DNA from: Leifsonia shinshuensis
GTDB taxonomy: Bacteria > Actinomycetota > Actinomycetes > Actinomycetales > Microbacteriaceae
DNA length: 64,000 nt
Assembly (NCBI RefSeq): GCF_014217625.1
Contig: NZ_CP043641.1
Span: forward strand, 1,860,001 to 1,924,000
Reading direction: 5' to 3'
Shown here piece by piece: positions 1 through 8,041 of this stretch. The stretch's first letter is position 1. Every line of letters starts with the position of its first letter. The position numbers and the translations under genes are program-made. The notes under the pieces are model-generated. The model saw only the letters and a program-made list of their open reading frames with translations, was not told the DNA's origin and ran no database searches.

Positions 1-447
1 GTCGCGCCGGTCCCGCAGTGGGACACCGCGAACCCCACCCAGATCAACATCGGCGGCTCGGCCTTCGCGGTGAGCAAGCAGGCCTCGGACCAGAAGGCGG
101 CGGCGAAGGTCGCGCAGGAGATCTTCGGCACGGAGGCGGCCTGGAAGCTCGGCATCGAGAAGGCGGCGCTGTTCCCGCTCTGGAAGCCGATCCTCGAGTC
201 CGACTACTTCCAGTCGAAGGCATACCCGTTCTTCGGCGGCCAGCAGATCAACAAGGACGTGTTCCTCACGGCGGCGACGGACTACACGGGTTTCCAGTTC
301 AGCCCGTTCCAGAACCTCGTCTACGACAAGCTGACCGACGCGGTCAACGCCACCAACAAGGGCAAGAAGAGCCCGGCCGACGCGCTGAAGACCTACCAGG
401 ACTCGGTCGTCTCCTACGCCAAGCAGCAGGGCTACACCGTCAAGTGA
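1..447 (+). CDS. ABC sugar transporter substrate-binding protein, C-terminal part
   Basis: The reading frame is open from the first base and ends at a TGA, so only the last ~148 residues of a larger protein are present. The text (a GGSAFAVSK segment, KAAAKVAQEIFG, then a lysine-rich helical end) resembles the C-lobe of family 1 extracellular solute-binding proteins, which deliver a sugar to ABC importers. Two permeases follow directly, as in a typical CUT1 importer operon, and an arabinofuranosidase closes the operon, so an arabinose-containing oligosaccharide is a reasonable substrate guess. The signal peptide and lipobox lie outside the window, so the lipoprotein nature is inferred only. 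Confidence 0.8.
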   Translation, partial: VAPVPQWDTANPTQINIGGSAFAVSKQASDQKAAAKVAQEIFGTEAAWKLGIEKAALFPLWKPILESDYFQSKAYPFFGGQQINKDVFLTAATDYTGFQFSPFQNLVYDKLTDAVNATNKGKKSPADALKTYQDSVVSYAKQQGYTVK

Positions 448-541
448 CCCACCCCGCCGGGAGGCGGAACCCGTGACCGCGATGACCGCTCGCGGGCTCC
501 GCCTCCCGGCCCCAGCTCCCCATCGGAAGGGCCTCGTTACG

Positions 542-1504
542 ATGACCGAAACCGCCGTCGCACCGCCGCGGCAGCGCACCAGCGGCACACCGCCGCTGCC
601 GTCCACACCGAGGCGGCGCGACCTCGTCGCCGCCCGCCGCGCACGCTGGGGCTGGGCGTTCACCGCGCCGTTCGCCGTCTTCCTCGTCGTGTTCCTGATC
701 GTCCCGCTGATCTACGCGTTCGTGCTCAGCCTCCAGAACACCACCCTCGCCGGCGGCACGTCGTGGGTCGGCTTCGCCAACTACGCGAAGGCCTTCACCG
801 ATCCGCTGTTCCTGGAGGGCGTCTGGCGCGTCGTCCTGTTCGCTCTCGTGATGATCCCGGCGCAGATGCTCGTCGCGCTGGTCGCGGCACTGTTGATCGA
901 CGCGCTGACCACGCGGTTCGCGAAGATCTCGCGGCTGCTGATCTTCGTCCCGTACGCCGTTCCGGTCGTGATCGGCGCGCTGATGTGGGGATTCCTGTAC
1001 AGCCCGAGCTTCGGGCCGGCGCAGGAGCTGTTCGGGCTCGTCGGCCTGAAGGCGCCGGACTTCTTCTCCGACCAGAACGTGTTCGGGTCGCTGGTGAACA
1101 TCGTCACTTGGCAGTGGGCCGGCTACTACATGATCATCCTCTACGCGGCGCTGCAGGGGGTCGATCCGTCGATCTACGAGGCGGCCCGCGTGGACGGCGC
1201 GAGCGCCTGGCAGATCGCGCTGCGGATCAAGGTGCCGATGGTGGCCTCCTCGCTCCTGCTCGTGCTCGTCTTCGCCCTGATCGGCACACTGCAGTTCTTC
1301 AACGAACCGCAGATGCTGCGCGGGATGGCCTCCGGCTCGATCACCTCGAACTACACGCCGAACATCTACGCGTACACGGTCGCGTTCTCGTACCACCAGT
1401 TCAACTACGCGTCGGCGATCGCCTTCGCACTCGGCCTGGTGATCTTCGTGGGCTCGTACGTGTTCATGTTCGCCACCCGCAAGAAGAGCGGAATGATGAA
1501 ATGA
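542..1504 (+). CDS. ABC sugar permease, MalF/UgpA type
   Basis: This is a 320-residue integral membrane permease of a CUT1 carbohydrate importer. About six hydrophobic segments are visible, and the EAA loop that contacts the ATPase is clear (YEAARVDGASAWQIA near residue 213). I chose ATG 542 because GGAAGG lies 11 bases upstream; the frame stays open to a GTG at 473, but the extra 23 residues look like untranslated leader. The stop overlaps the next gene as ATGA, implying translational coupling. No ATP-binding subunit is encoded nearby, so a shared MsmK-like ATPase is expected elsewhere in the genome. Confidence 0.9.
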   Translation: MTETAVAPPRQRTSGTPPLPSTPRRRDLVAARRARWGWAFTAPFAVFLVVFLIVPLIYAFVLSLQNTTLAGGTSWVGFANYAKAFTDPLFLEGVWRVVLFALVMIPAQMLVALVAALLIDALTTRFAKISRLLIFVPYAVPVVIGALMWGFLYSPSFGPAQELFGLVGLKAPDFFSDQNVFGSLVNIVTWQWAGYYMIILYAALQGVDPSIYEAARVDGASAWQIALRIKVPMVASSLLLVLVFALIGTLQFFNEPQMLRGMASGSITSNYTPNIYAYTVAFSYHQFNYASAIAFALGLVIFVGSYVFMFATRKKSGMMK

Positions 1505-2397
1505 CCACGACCCTCCGCGCACCCCGCGCCCTCCGCGCTTCCCGTCCTCGCCGCACCGGCCGCCAGGTCATCCCGCACATCGTGCTCGCCGCGTTCATCG
1601 TCTACTTCGCGCTGCCGTTCTGGTGGCTGATCGTCGCCAGCACGAAGAGCCAGCAGACGCTGTTCGACGGGACGACCTCCCCGCTCTGGTTCTCGCACTT
1701 CGACCTGTTCGAGAATCTGAGCTCGCTGTTCTCCTACTCCGGCGGCCTCTACGCGCACTGGCTCGGCAACTCGTTCCTCTACGCGATCGCGGGCGGCGTC
1801 GGCGCCACCGTGCTGTCGGTGCTCGCCGGCTACGGGTTCTCGATGTACGGGTTCCGCGGCCGGAGGCTGTTCTTCGCCGTCGTGCTCGGCTCGGTGATGG
1901 TCCCGGCGACCGTGCTCGTCATCCCGCTGTTCGTGCTGATGAGCGGCGCGCACCTGACCAACACCGTCTGGGCGATGATCCTGCCGTCGATGCTCAATCC
2001 GTTCGCCGTGTACTTGATGAAGGTGTACACGGACGAGGCCATCCCGCTGGAGATGGTGGACGCCGCCCGGGTCGACGGCGCGGGTGAAATCCGGATCTTC
2101 TCCCGCGTCGCGCTCCCTCTGATGCGGCCGGCCGTGGTGACGGTTCTGCTGCTGTCGGTCGTCGGCACCTGGAACAACTTCTTCCTGCCGCTGGTGATGT
2201 TCTCCAACCCGCAGCTCTTCCCCGTCACCGTCGGCCTCGGCGCCCTGCAGTCGCAGGCGCAGGTCAACACCGGAGGGCAATCGCTGTGGAACCTCGTCAT
2301 CACCGGCGCGCTCATCTCGATCATCCCGCTGATCGTGTCGTTCCTGACCCTGCAGCGCTACTGGCAGGGCGGGCTCTCGATCGGCAGTGTGAAGTAA
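1501..2397 (+). CDS. ABC sugar permease, MalG type
   Basis: A 298-residue partner permease for the preceding gene. It has an Arg-rich cytoplasmic N-terminus, about six membrane segments and the EAA motif (DAARVDGAGEIRIF, around residue 194), followed by a WNNFFLPL segment typical of MalG-type subunits. Its ATG shares four bases with the preceding stop codon (ATGA), so the two permeases are almost certainly produced together. With the upstream binding protein and downstream GH51 enzyme it forms a sugar uptake and hydrolysis operon. Confidence 0.9.
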   Translation: MTTTLRAPRALRASRPRRTGRQVIPHIVLAAFIVYFALPFWWLIVASTKSQQTLFDGTTSPLWFSHFDLFENLSSLFSYSGGLYAHWLGNSFLYAIAGGVGATVLSVLAGYGFSMYGFRGRRLFFAVVLGSVMVPATVLVIPLFVLMSGAHLTNTVWAMILPSMLNPFAVYLMKVYTDEAIPLEMVDAARVDGAGEIRIFSRVALPLMRPAVVTVLLLSVVGTWNNFFLPLVMFSNPQLFPVTVGLGALQSQAQVNTGGQSLWNLVITGALISIIPLIVSFLTLQRYWQGGLSIGSVK

Positions 2398-2460
2398 GCG
2401 CTGTGCAGCAGCAGTACCCGCTCGACCCGAATCACGAATCGCAACAACTAGGAAGCAGAC

Positions 2461-3966
2461 ATGCCTGACACCCACATCGCCCTCGACCGCTCCGCCCGGG
2501 TCGCCACGATCGACCGCCGCATCTTCGGCTCGTTCGTGGAGCACCTCGGCCGGTGCGTCTACGACGGCATCTACGAGCCGGGTCACCCGACCGCGAACGA
2601 GGACGGCTTCCGCCTCGACGTGGTGGAGCTGGTGAAGGAGCTCGGCTCGACCACCATCCGCTACCCCGGCGGCAACTTCGTCTCCGGGTTCCGCTGGGAG
2701 GACAGCGTCGGACCGCGCGAGCAGCGCCCGGTGCGGCGCGACCTCGCCTGGCACTCGCTGGAGACGAACCAGGTCGGGCTGGACGAGTTCTCGCGCTGGC
2801 TGAAGCTGACCGGCTCCGAGCTGATGCTCGCGGTCAATCTCGGCACCCGCGGGATCGACCAGGCCCTCGACCTGCTCGAGTACGCCAACCACCCGTCCGG
2901 CACCGCGCTCAGCGACCAGCGGATCGCCAACGGCACGCCTCAGCCGCACGGCATCCGGATGTGGTGCCTCGGCAACGAGATGGACGGCCCCTGGCAGACC
3001 GGCTACATGACCGCCGACGACTACGGCAAGCTCGCCGCGCGCACCGCGGCCGCCATGAAGATGGCCGACAAGGACCTGGAGCTCGTCGCGTGCGGGTCCT
3101 CCGGCTCCGGGATGCCGACCTTCGGCGACTGGGAGCGCACGGTGCTCGAGCACGCCTACGACCACGTCGACTTCATCTCCGCGCACGCCTACTACCAGGA
3201 GCGCGGCGGCGACCTCGGCTCGTTCCTCGCCTCCTCCGTGGACATGCAGTACTTCATCGACACGGTCGTCGCCGCGGCGGACCACGTCGGCAGCAAGCGC
3301 AAGAGCGCCAAGAAGATCTCGATCTCGTTCGACGAGTGGAACGTCTGGTACCTGGACGAGCACAAGGAGTCCGAGGAGGTCAACGACGAGTGGCGCGTCG
3401 CCCCGCGCCAGCTGGAGGACGTCTACTCGGTCGCCGACGCGGTGGTCGTCGGCAACCTCCTGATCACGCTGCTGAAGAACCACGACCGGGTGCGCAGCGC
3501 CTCCCTCGCCCAGCTCGTCAACGTCATCGCCCCGATCATGACCGAGCCCGGCGGCGCGGCCTGGCGGCAGACCACGTTCTTCCCGTTCTCGGTCACCAGC
3601 CGGCTCGCGCGCGGCGAGGTGCTGCGCCCGGCCGTGCGCACCGGCAGCTACGAGACTGCGGCGCACGGGACGGCGGAGGTCGTGGACGCGGTCGCGACGC
3701 ACGACGCGTCGACCGGAGAGTCGGCGGTGTTCCTGGTCAACCGCAGCCTCACCGAGACCGAGACGGTCACGATCGACGTCCGCGACCTGTGCGCGACGGC
3801 GGTGCGGGAGGCGCTGAGCCTGTCCGACGACGACGTGTACGCGAAGAACACGCTCGCCGACCCGGAGCGCGTCGGCCTGCGCGCCAACGGCACCGCGACC
3901 CTCGCTGACGGCGTGCTCACGCTGCAGCTGCCTCCGGTCTCCTGGACGGCGGTCGCGCTCGGCTGA
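2461..3966 (+). CDS. abfA: alpha-L-arabinofuranosidase, GH51
   Basis: A 501-residue, full-length GH51 enzyme that releases terminal L-arabinofuranose from arabino-oligosaccharides. The (beta/alpha)8 barrel comes first and a beta-rich C-terminal domain follows from about residue 385. The acid/base glutamate is in the LGNEMDGPWQ motif (~residue 173) and the nucleophile glutamate in SFDEWNVW (~residue 297). There is no signal peptide, so it acts in the cytoplasm on imported oligosaccharides. It lies 63 bases after the permease pair with AGGAAG before its ATG, and is followed by a strong hairpin, so it is probably the last gene of the uptake operon. Confidence 0.93.
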   Translation: MPDTHIALDRSARVATIDRRIFGSFVEHLGRCVYDGIYEPGHPTANEDGFRLDVVELVKELGSTTIRYPGGNFVSGFRWEDSVGPREQRPVRRDLAWHSLETNQVGLDEFSRWLKLTGSELMLAVNLGTRGIDQALDLLEYANHPSGTALSDQRIANGTPQPHGIRMWCLGNEMDGPWQTGYMTADDYGKLAARTAAAMKMADKDLELVACGSSGSGMPTFGDWERTVLEHAYDHVDFISAHAYYQERGGDLGSFLASSVDMQYFIDTVVAAADHVGSKRKSAKKISISFDEWNVWYLDEHKESEEVNDEWRVAPRQLEDVYSVADAVVVGNLLITLLKNHDRVRSASLAQLVNVIAPIMTEPGGAAWRQTTFFPFSVTSRLARGEVLRPAVRTGSYETAAHGTAEVVDAVATHDASTGESAVFLVNRSLTETETVTIDVRDLCATAVREALSLSDDDVYAKNTLADPERVGLRANGTATLADGVLTLQLPPVSWTAVALG

Positions 3967-4003
3967 CCCCCTCGGCGAGCCCTCGGCCGCCCGCTCCCTC
4001 CGT

Positions 4004-4060
4004 CGAGGGGCACGTAAACGCCCTTATCCCGCGTGGATAGGGGCGTTTACGTGCCCCTCG
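4004..4060 (+). terminator. Long hairpin, copy 1 of a dispersed repeat
   Basis: Perfect 20-bp arms (CGAGGGGCACGTAAACGCCC and its complement) extend to about 27 bp with one mismatch around a 5-base loop. It starts 38 bases after the GH51 stop and probably terminates that operon, although no T-run follows. Near-identical stems occur at 36881-36937 and 54826-54882, and a diverged relative at 28719-28753. Confidence 0.75.
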
Positions 4061-4117
4061 GCGCTTACACGCAGGGCGGATTGGCGGGAGGACCCTGCCG
4101 CATGTTAGATATATACG

Positions 4118-4360
4118 ATGACCGGCCGGATGTTCTCGCAGCTCTGCGCCACCGTGGCGCTCGCTCTGCTGACCCTGCTGATCGGCCGCTCGATGCACGA
4201 CCTCGGCACCGTGATCCTGTTCGCGGTCGGCGTGCTGGCGACCATCCTGTCCGCGTTCCGGGTGCGTTCGCTGCGCCTCCGGCATCGCGCAGAGGTAGAA
4301 CGCCGTGTCCCCCAAAATGCCGCTACAAACGACCGGAGGAATCCGTCAGGCTCAGTGTGA
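4118..4360 (+). CDS. small two-helix membrane protein
   Basis: An 80-residue protein that I cannot assign to a family. Two hydrophobic helices are visible (roughly residues 6-24 and 29-47), followed by a basic, Arg-rich cytoplasmic-looking tail. Its TGA overlaps the ATG of the next gene (TGATG), which supports both being real and co-translated. The region just before the ATG is AT-rich (TTAGATATATACG) and could hold a -10 element very close to the start, which would make the message leaderless. Function unknown; its partner may share a membrane role. Confidence 0.6.
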   Translation: MTGRMFSQLCATVALALLTLLIGRSMHDLGTVILFAVGVLATILSAFRVRSLRLRHRAEVERRVPQNAATNDRRNPSGSV

Positions 4361-4926
4361 TGAGCAGGCAGCAGCAATCGGGGGTCGGCACGGTGGTGGC
4401 GAGCGATACTGTGCTGCGCCCGTACCGGGACCTGTTCGCGCGCGGCCTCACCGCCGTCCTCGCCCTGACCACACCGGTGTTCGCCGTGCTCTACTGGCTC
4501 ACCATCCCGGACGGCGACTGGACGTACGTCCTCGTCGTGCACGTGCTGGTCGTGCTGGCGACGCTCCTCGGGGTGTACGCGTTCCTCAGCGCCACGATCA
4601 CGCTTCGGCCCGACGGCGTCCGGGAGCGCGGATTCTTCGGCCGGACCCGGTTCGTCCGCCCTATCGACGTCGGCTCCATCGTGCTCGTCCGGCTCTACGA
4701 CGGCAGCACGCTCGACACGCTGCCCCAGTTGTTCATCACGGACCACGACGGCCGGGTGCTCATCCGGATGCGCGGGCAGTTCTGGTCGGTGGAGGACATG
4801 GAGCGCGTCGCTGAGGAGTTCGATGTGCCGGTCACACGTCCGGAGGACTTCATGACCATGACCCAGCTGCGGCGCCGGTCGCCCGAGCTGCTGTACTGGT
4901 TCGAGCGGATGCCGCGGTTCCGCTAG
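4360..4926 (+). CDS. membrane-anchored PH-domain-like protein
   Basis: A 188-residue protein with two membrane segments near the N-terminus (about residues 28-48 and 53-75), followed by a soluble beta-rich part beginning TITLRPDGVRERGFFGRTRFV. That layout resembles bacterial PH-like (bPH/YdbT-type) domain proteins, whose roles are poorly known. The frame is open upstream to 4033, but ATG 4360 is chosen because it overlaps the preceding stop codon and GGAGGA lies at 4335-4340. Assignment rests on architecture, not on a diagnostic motif. Confidence 0.65.
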   Translation: MSRQQQSGVGTVVASDTVLRPYRDLFARGLTAVLALTTPVFAVLYWLTIPDGDWTYVLVVHVLVVLATLLGVYAFLSATITLRPDGVRERGFFGRTRFVRPIDVGSIVLVRLYDGSTLDTLPQLFITDHDGRVLIRMRGQFWSVEDMERVAEEFDVPVTRPEDFMTMTQLRRRSPELLYWFERMPRFR

Positions 4927-4928
4927 AA

Positions 4929-4979
4929 GCGTTCAGAGTTCTGCGGCGTTCAGACCTCCGCGGCGCTCACACTTCTGCG
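4929..4979. repeat. Three tandem 17-bp repeats at a gene end
   Basis: Three consecutive 17-base units begin GCGTTCAGAG, GCGTTCAGAC and GCGCTCACAC. The last unit contains the final codons and stop of the minus-strand acetyltransferase. Each unit carries a minus-strand TGA preceded by Ala-Glu-Val/Leu codons, and because 17 is not a multiple of three, the stops fall in three different frames (4967, 4950 and 4933). Confidence 0.8.
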
Positions 4980-5575
4980 TCCGTCGCGATCGCGAGCGCG
5001 GGCGCGTCGGGGCGGCTGGAGGGCAGCTCCCGGAAGCCGAGCCGCCGGTAGAACGCCATCGCGCCCGTGTTCGCCGGCGACATCCGCAGGAAGACGCCCG
5101 GCACCCCGCGCTCGTGCAGCGCGGCGAGGAGCTCGCGGATGAGACGGCGGCCGAAGCCCTGGCCCTGCAGCTCGGGCAGCAGGTCGATGTGCAGGTGCGC
5201 CGGATACCGGTCGGCCTCCGGGACGATCGCCTCGTGCTGGTCGAGCCCGAAGCCGATGGCCTCGCGCTCCTTCGCGGTGGGGGCCGCGTCGAGCGGGTAG
5301 CGTTCGCGGAATCCGGGCAGCCAGTGCTCGTCGTACCAGTCGGCGAAGGCCTGGCTGTCGGCCACCGCGATCACGTAGCCCGCGACCCGGTCGCCGGTGT
5401 CGACCACGAACGCGAGGTCGGGCTGGTACTCGACGTAGGGTCCGGCGAACACGTCGGGGATCAGGTCGTCGCTGGAGTACAGGCCGCGCGCATCGGACCC
5501 GCTCGCCCCTGTCCTGACGCAGATGTCGTAGACGTCGTCGCGGTCGGCCGGACGGTACGGGCGAATCGAACTCAC
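4967..5575 (-). CDS. GNAT family N-acetyltransferase
   Basis: A 202-residue GNAT acetyltransferase. It opens with the family-typical SSIRPYRPADRDDVYDIC, and the acetyl-CoA-binding signature is visible as LQGQGFGRRLIRELL (about residues 138-152), followed by MSPANTGAMAFYRRLGF. The acceptor substrate cannot be predicted. The frame runs open to 5641, but GTG 5575 puts the start exactly at the conserved N-terminus and leaves 17 bases to the divergent AraC gene, so I prefer it. The end of the gene is embedded in a 17-bp tandem repeat array. Confidence 0.82.
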   Translation of the reverse strand: MSSIRPYRPADRDDVYDICVRTGASGSDARGLYSSDDLIPDVFAGPYVEYQPDLAFVVDTGDRVAGYVIAVADSQAFADWYDEHWLPGFRERYPLDAAPTAKEREAIGFGLDQHEAIVPEADRYPAHLHIDLLPELQGQGFGRRLIRELLAALHERGVPGVFLRMSPANTGAMAFYRRLGFRELPSSRPDAPALAIATDAEV

Positions 5576-5592
5576 CGTGAAAGTATGGCAGC

Positions 5593-6420
5593 GTGACCTC
5601 GTCCACCGCCGCCGGGCCGCTGAGCAAGGGCCGGCTGACACCCGGCGCCGACGCCATCGCGGCGCCCGTGCGGATCGACCGGCGCGCGCCCGGCGAGGAG
5701 GCCGCGGCGTTCGTGCGGCACTACTGGCTGCCGCGATGGTCCATCCCGGGCGGCGGGAGCGTGCGCGAGGCGGTCCTGGAGTACCCGACCGCGAACGTGG
5801 TGATCGAGGCGGGCGCCGCGCTGCTGCACCGGGCGAGCCGGGGGCTGTCCGGGAGGACGCTGACCGGCGACGGCTGGGCGTTCGGCGCGATGCTGCTGCC
5901 GGGCACGGCGCGGCAGTGGGTGGGCGGCTCGCTGCGCAGCGCTCCCCCGGCGATCCCGCTCAACGCGCTCGCGGCGCCTGACCTTGCGCGGGTGACCGGC
6001 GCGGTGCGCGAGCGGCTGGCCGACGGCGACGCGGAGGGCGCCGTGGCGGCCTTCGAGGACGCGCTGCGCGGCCTCCCGGCCCCGGACGCCGACGCGCGGC
6101 TCGTGGACGCGATCGTCGCCGCGGTCGAGTCGGACCGCGACCTGCGCCGCGTGGAGCAGCTCGCCGACCGGTTCGGGCTCGGCGTGCGCCGGCTCCAGCG
6201 ACTCGTCGCCGGGCACATCGGGTTCGGCCCGAAATGGCTCATCCAGCGCTACCGGCTGCAGGAGGCCGCCGCGGCGCTGCGCGAGCCGGAGCCTCCGACG
6301 TTCGCCCGGCTTGCGGCCGAGCTGGGCTATGCGGATCAGGCGCACTTCAACCGGGAGTTCAAGGCCGTGGTCGGCGTGACACCGGGCGCGTACGCGTCCG
6401 AGAGCAGGCGCGAGACGTGA
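5593..6420 (+). CDS. AraC family transcriptional regulator with DUF6597-like sensor
   Basis: A 275-residue regulator starting at GTG. The N-terminal part (FVRHYWLPRW, EYPTANVVIEAG) resembles the DUF6597 sensor domain, and the C-terminal ~100 residues form the AraC double helix-turn-helix (RRLQRLVAGHIGFGPKWLIQRYRLQEA, then LAAELGYADQAHFNREFKAVVGVTP). It is divergent from the acetyltransferase, and its TGA overlaps the ATG of the next gene (TGATG), so it probably regulates or is co-expressed with that kinase. The inducer is unknown. Confidence 0.87.
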   Translation: MTSSTAAGPLSKGRLTPGADAIAAPVRIDRRAPGEEAAAFVRHYWLPRWSIPGGGSVREAVLEYPTANVVIEAGAALLHRASRGLSGRTLTGDGWAFGAMLLPGTARQWVGGSLRSAPPAIPLNALAAPDLARVTGAVRERLADGDAEGAVAAFEDALRGLPAPDADARLVDAIVAAVESDRDLRRVEQLADRFGLGVRRLQRLVAGHIGFGPKWLIQRYRLQEAAAALREPEPPTFARLAAELGYADQAHFNREFKAVVGVTPGAYASESRRET

Positions 6421-7265
6421 TGGATCCCACCGCCGACTCCCGGCTCGCGCCGTGGCGGGCACGCTGGTCGCTGACACCGGACGGCCCCGCCTTCGCGACG
6501 CCGTCGAGCGTGCTCCAGCCGGTCACGTCGGAGGGTCGTGCGGCATATCTCAAGCTGGCCACCGTTGCCGAGGAGGCCGCGGGCGGGCGTGTCCTGCGCT
6601 GGTGGAATGGGCGCGGGGCGGCCCCGGTCCTCGCGGCGGAGGGCGACGCGCTGGTGCTCGAGCGCGCGACCGGCTCTGGCGACCTCGCGGCGCTGGCCGC
6701 CTCCGGTCCGGACGGGGACGACGCGGCGACCCGGATCCTCTGCCGCGCCGCGCTGCGCCTGCACGCCGTGACCGATCGCCCGCGACCGCACGTCCTGGTC
6801 GGACTCCCGCGGTGGTTCGCCGAGCTGTTCGAGCACGCCCAGGCGCACCCGCATGCCCATGGCGGCATGTTCGCCCGGGCGGCCGCGACGGCGCGGGGCC
6901 TGCTCGCCGCGCCGGAGGGCGATGTGGTGCTGCACGGCGACATCCACCACGGCAACGTGCTCGACTTCGCGGACGACGGCTGGCTGGCGATCGACCCGAA
7001 GCATATCCACGGCGATCCGGCCTTCGACTTCGCGAACATCCTGTGCAACCCGTCGGCGGAGGTGGCGCTGGCGCCGGGACGGTTCGAGCGCACGGTGGCG
7101 GTGATCGCGGCGGAGACCGGGATCCCCGAACGGCGGATGCTGCGCTGGGCCCTCGCCTGGGCCGGCCTGTCGGCGGCGTGGTCCGAGCGCAGCGCCGGAG
7201 ACGGGTCGAACGCGGTCGGCGTCGGGCTTCGTGCGATGCGTGCGCTCGACGCCAGGGACGGTTAG
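6420..7265 (+). CDS. aminoglycoside/hydroxyurea phosphotransferase-like kinase
   Basis: A 281-residue small-molecule kinase of the APH(6)/hydroxyurea phosphotransferase group. The catalytic loop VLHGDIHHGNVL (~residue 171) and the metal-binding segment IDPKHIHGDPAFDFANIL (~residue 190) are intact, so it should be an active ATP-dependent O-kinase. Family members inactivate streptomycin or similar compounds, but many chromosomal homologues have no proven resistance role. ATG 6420 is chosen because it overlaps the AraC stop; the longer open frame from 6234 lies inside the regulator gene. Substrate not determinable here. Confidence 0.8.
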   Translation: MDPTADSRLAPWRARWSLTPDGPAFATPSSVLQPVTSEGRAAYLKLATVAEEAAGGRVLRWWNGRGAAPVLAAEGDALVLERATGSGDLAALAASGPDGDDAATRILCRAALRLHAVTDRPRPHVLVGLPRWFAELFEHAQAHPHAHGGMFARAAATARGLLAAPEGDVVLHGDIHHGNVLDFADDGWLAIDPKHIHGDPAFDFANILCNPSAEVALAPGRFERTVAVIAAETGIPERRMLRWALAWAGLSAAWSERSAGDGSNAVGVGLRAMRALDARDG

Positions 7266-7325
7266 CCGGCCCGGCTCACCACGCGCGACTGGGTGCGCAG
7301 TGGCTCCCGCTCCGCAGGCGCGGAG

Positions 7326-8000
7326 CTACGCCCTCCTGAGCACGAACGGGTGCGGCCGGGTGCTCTCCTCCGCGAGCTTGTACGCCAGCGGAGCCCACAC
7401 GATGACGGCGACGCCGGCGCCGAGGAGGAGCCCGCCGATCGTGTCGCTCAGCCAGTGCGCGCCGAGGTAGGTGCGGCTGATCGCCATCAGGATCGCCCAG
7501 GCCCCTCCCACGCACCACACCCAGACGCGCGGGAACAGGATGCCGAACACGACCACCATGGTCGCCGCGTTCGCCGTATGCCCGGACGGGAATGAGCCGG
7601 GATCGGCGACCACGAGGATCTCCGACGGCCGCGCCCTCCCGACCGTGTGCTTGAGCACCTGGACGCAGATCACCGACACGACGCTGGCGATCGCGAAGAA
7701 GGTGGCGCCCCACGGCCTCCGGAACGCCAGCAGCACGAGGACGATCACCACCGGGATCACGACCGAGCCGAGGATCCCGCCGCCGACGTAGTTGAAGAAC
7801 AGCGCAGGCACGGTCCACACCGGCGAGCGGTGCTCGATGACCTCGGCCATCCACTTGAGGTCGAGCGCGAACGGCTCGTTCGGCCGGAACGCGATGATCG
7901 CGCCGAGCACCAGCACCAGGCCGACGGCGACGGACGCCGAGATCAGCGGCCAGCGCCGCTGGATGTGCGCGGCGGTGTGGAGCGGCGGCGTCGCGGTCAT
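7326..8000 (-). CDS. PAP2 family membrane phosphatase
   Basis: A 224-residue integral membrane phosphatase of the type-2 phosphatidic acid phosphatase superfamily. All three signature motifs are present in order: KHTVGRARP, FPSGHT and SRTYLGAHWLSD, giving the catalytic histidines and lipid-phosphate pocket. About six hydrophobic segments surround them. It probably dephosphorylates an undecaprenyl or phosphatidyl phosphate at the outer face of the membrane. It stands alone between convergent and co-directional neighbours with no clear operon partner. Confidence 0.9.
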   Translation of the reverse strand: MTATPPLHTAAHIQRRWPLISASVAVGLVLVLGAIIAFRPNEPFALDLKWMAEVIEHRSPVWTVPALFFNYVGGGILGSVVIPVVIVLVLLAFRRPWGATFFAIASVVSVICVQVLKHTVGRARPSEILVVADPGSFPSGHTANAATMVVVFGILFPRVWVWCVGGAWAILMAISRTYLGAHWLSDTIGGLLLGAGVAVIVWAPLAYKLAEESTRPHPFVLRRA

Positions 8001-8041
8001 GGGATCACGCTACCGCGCGGGGCCGCCCGCCGCCGTCACCG

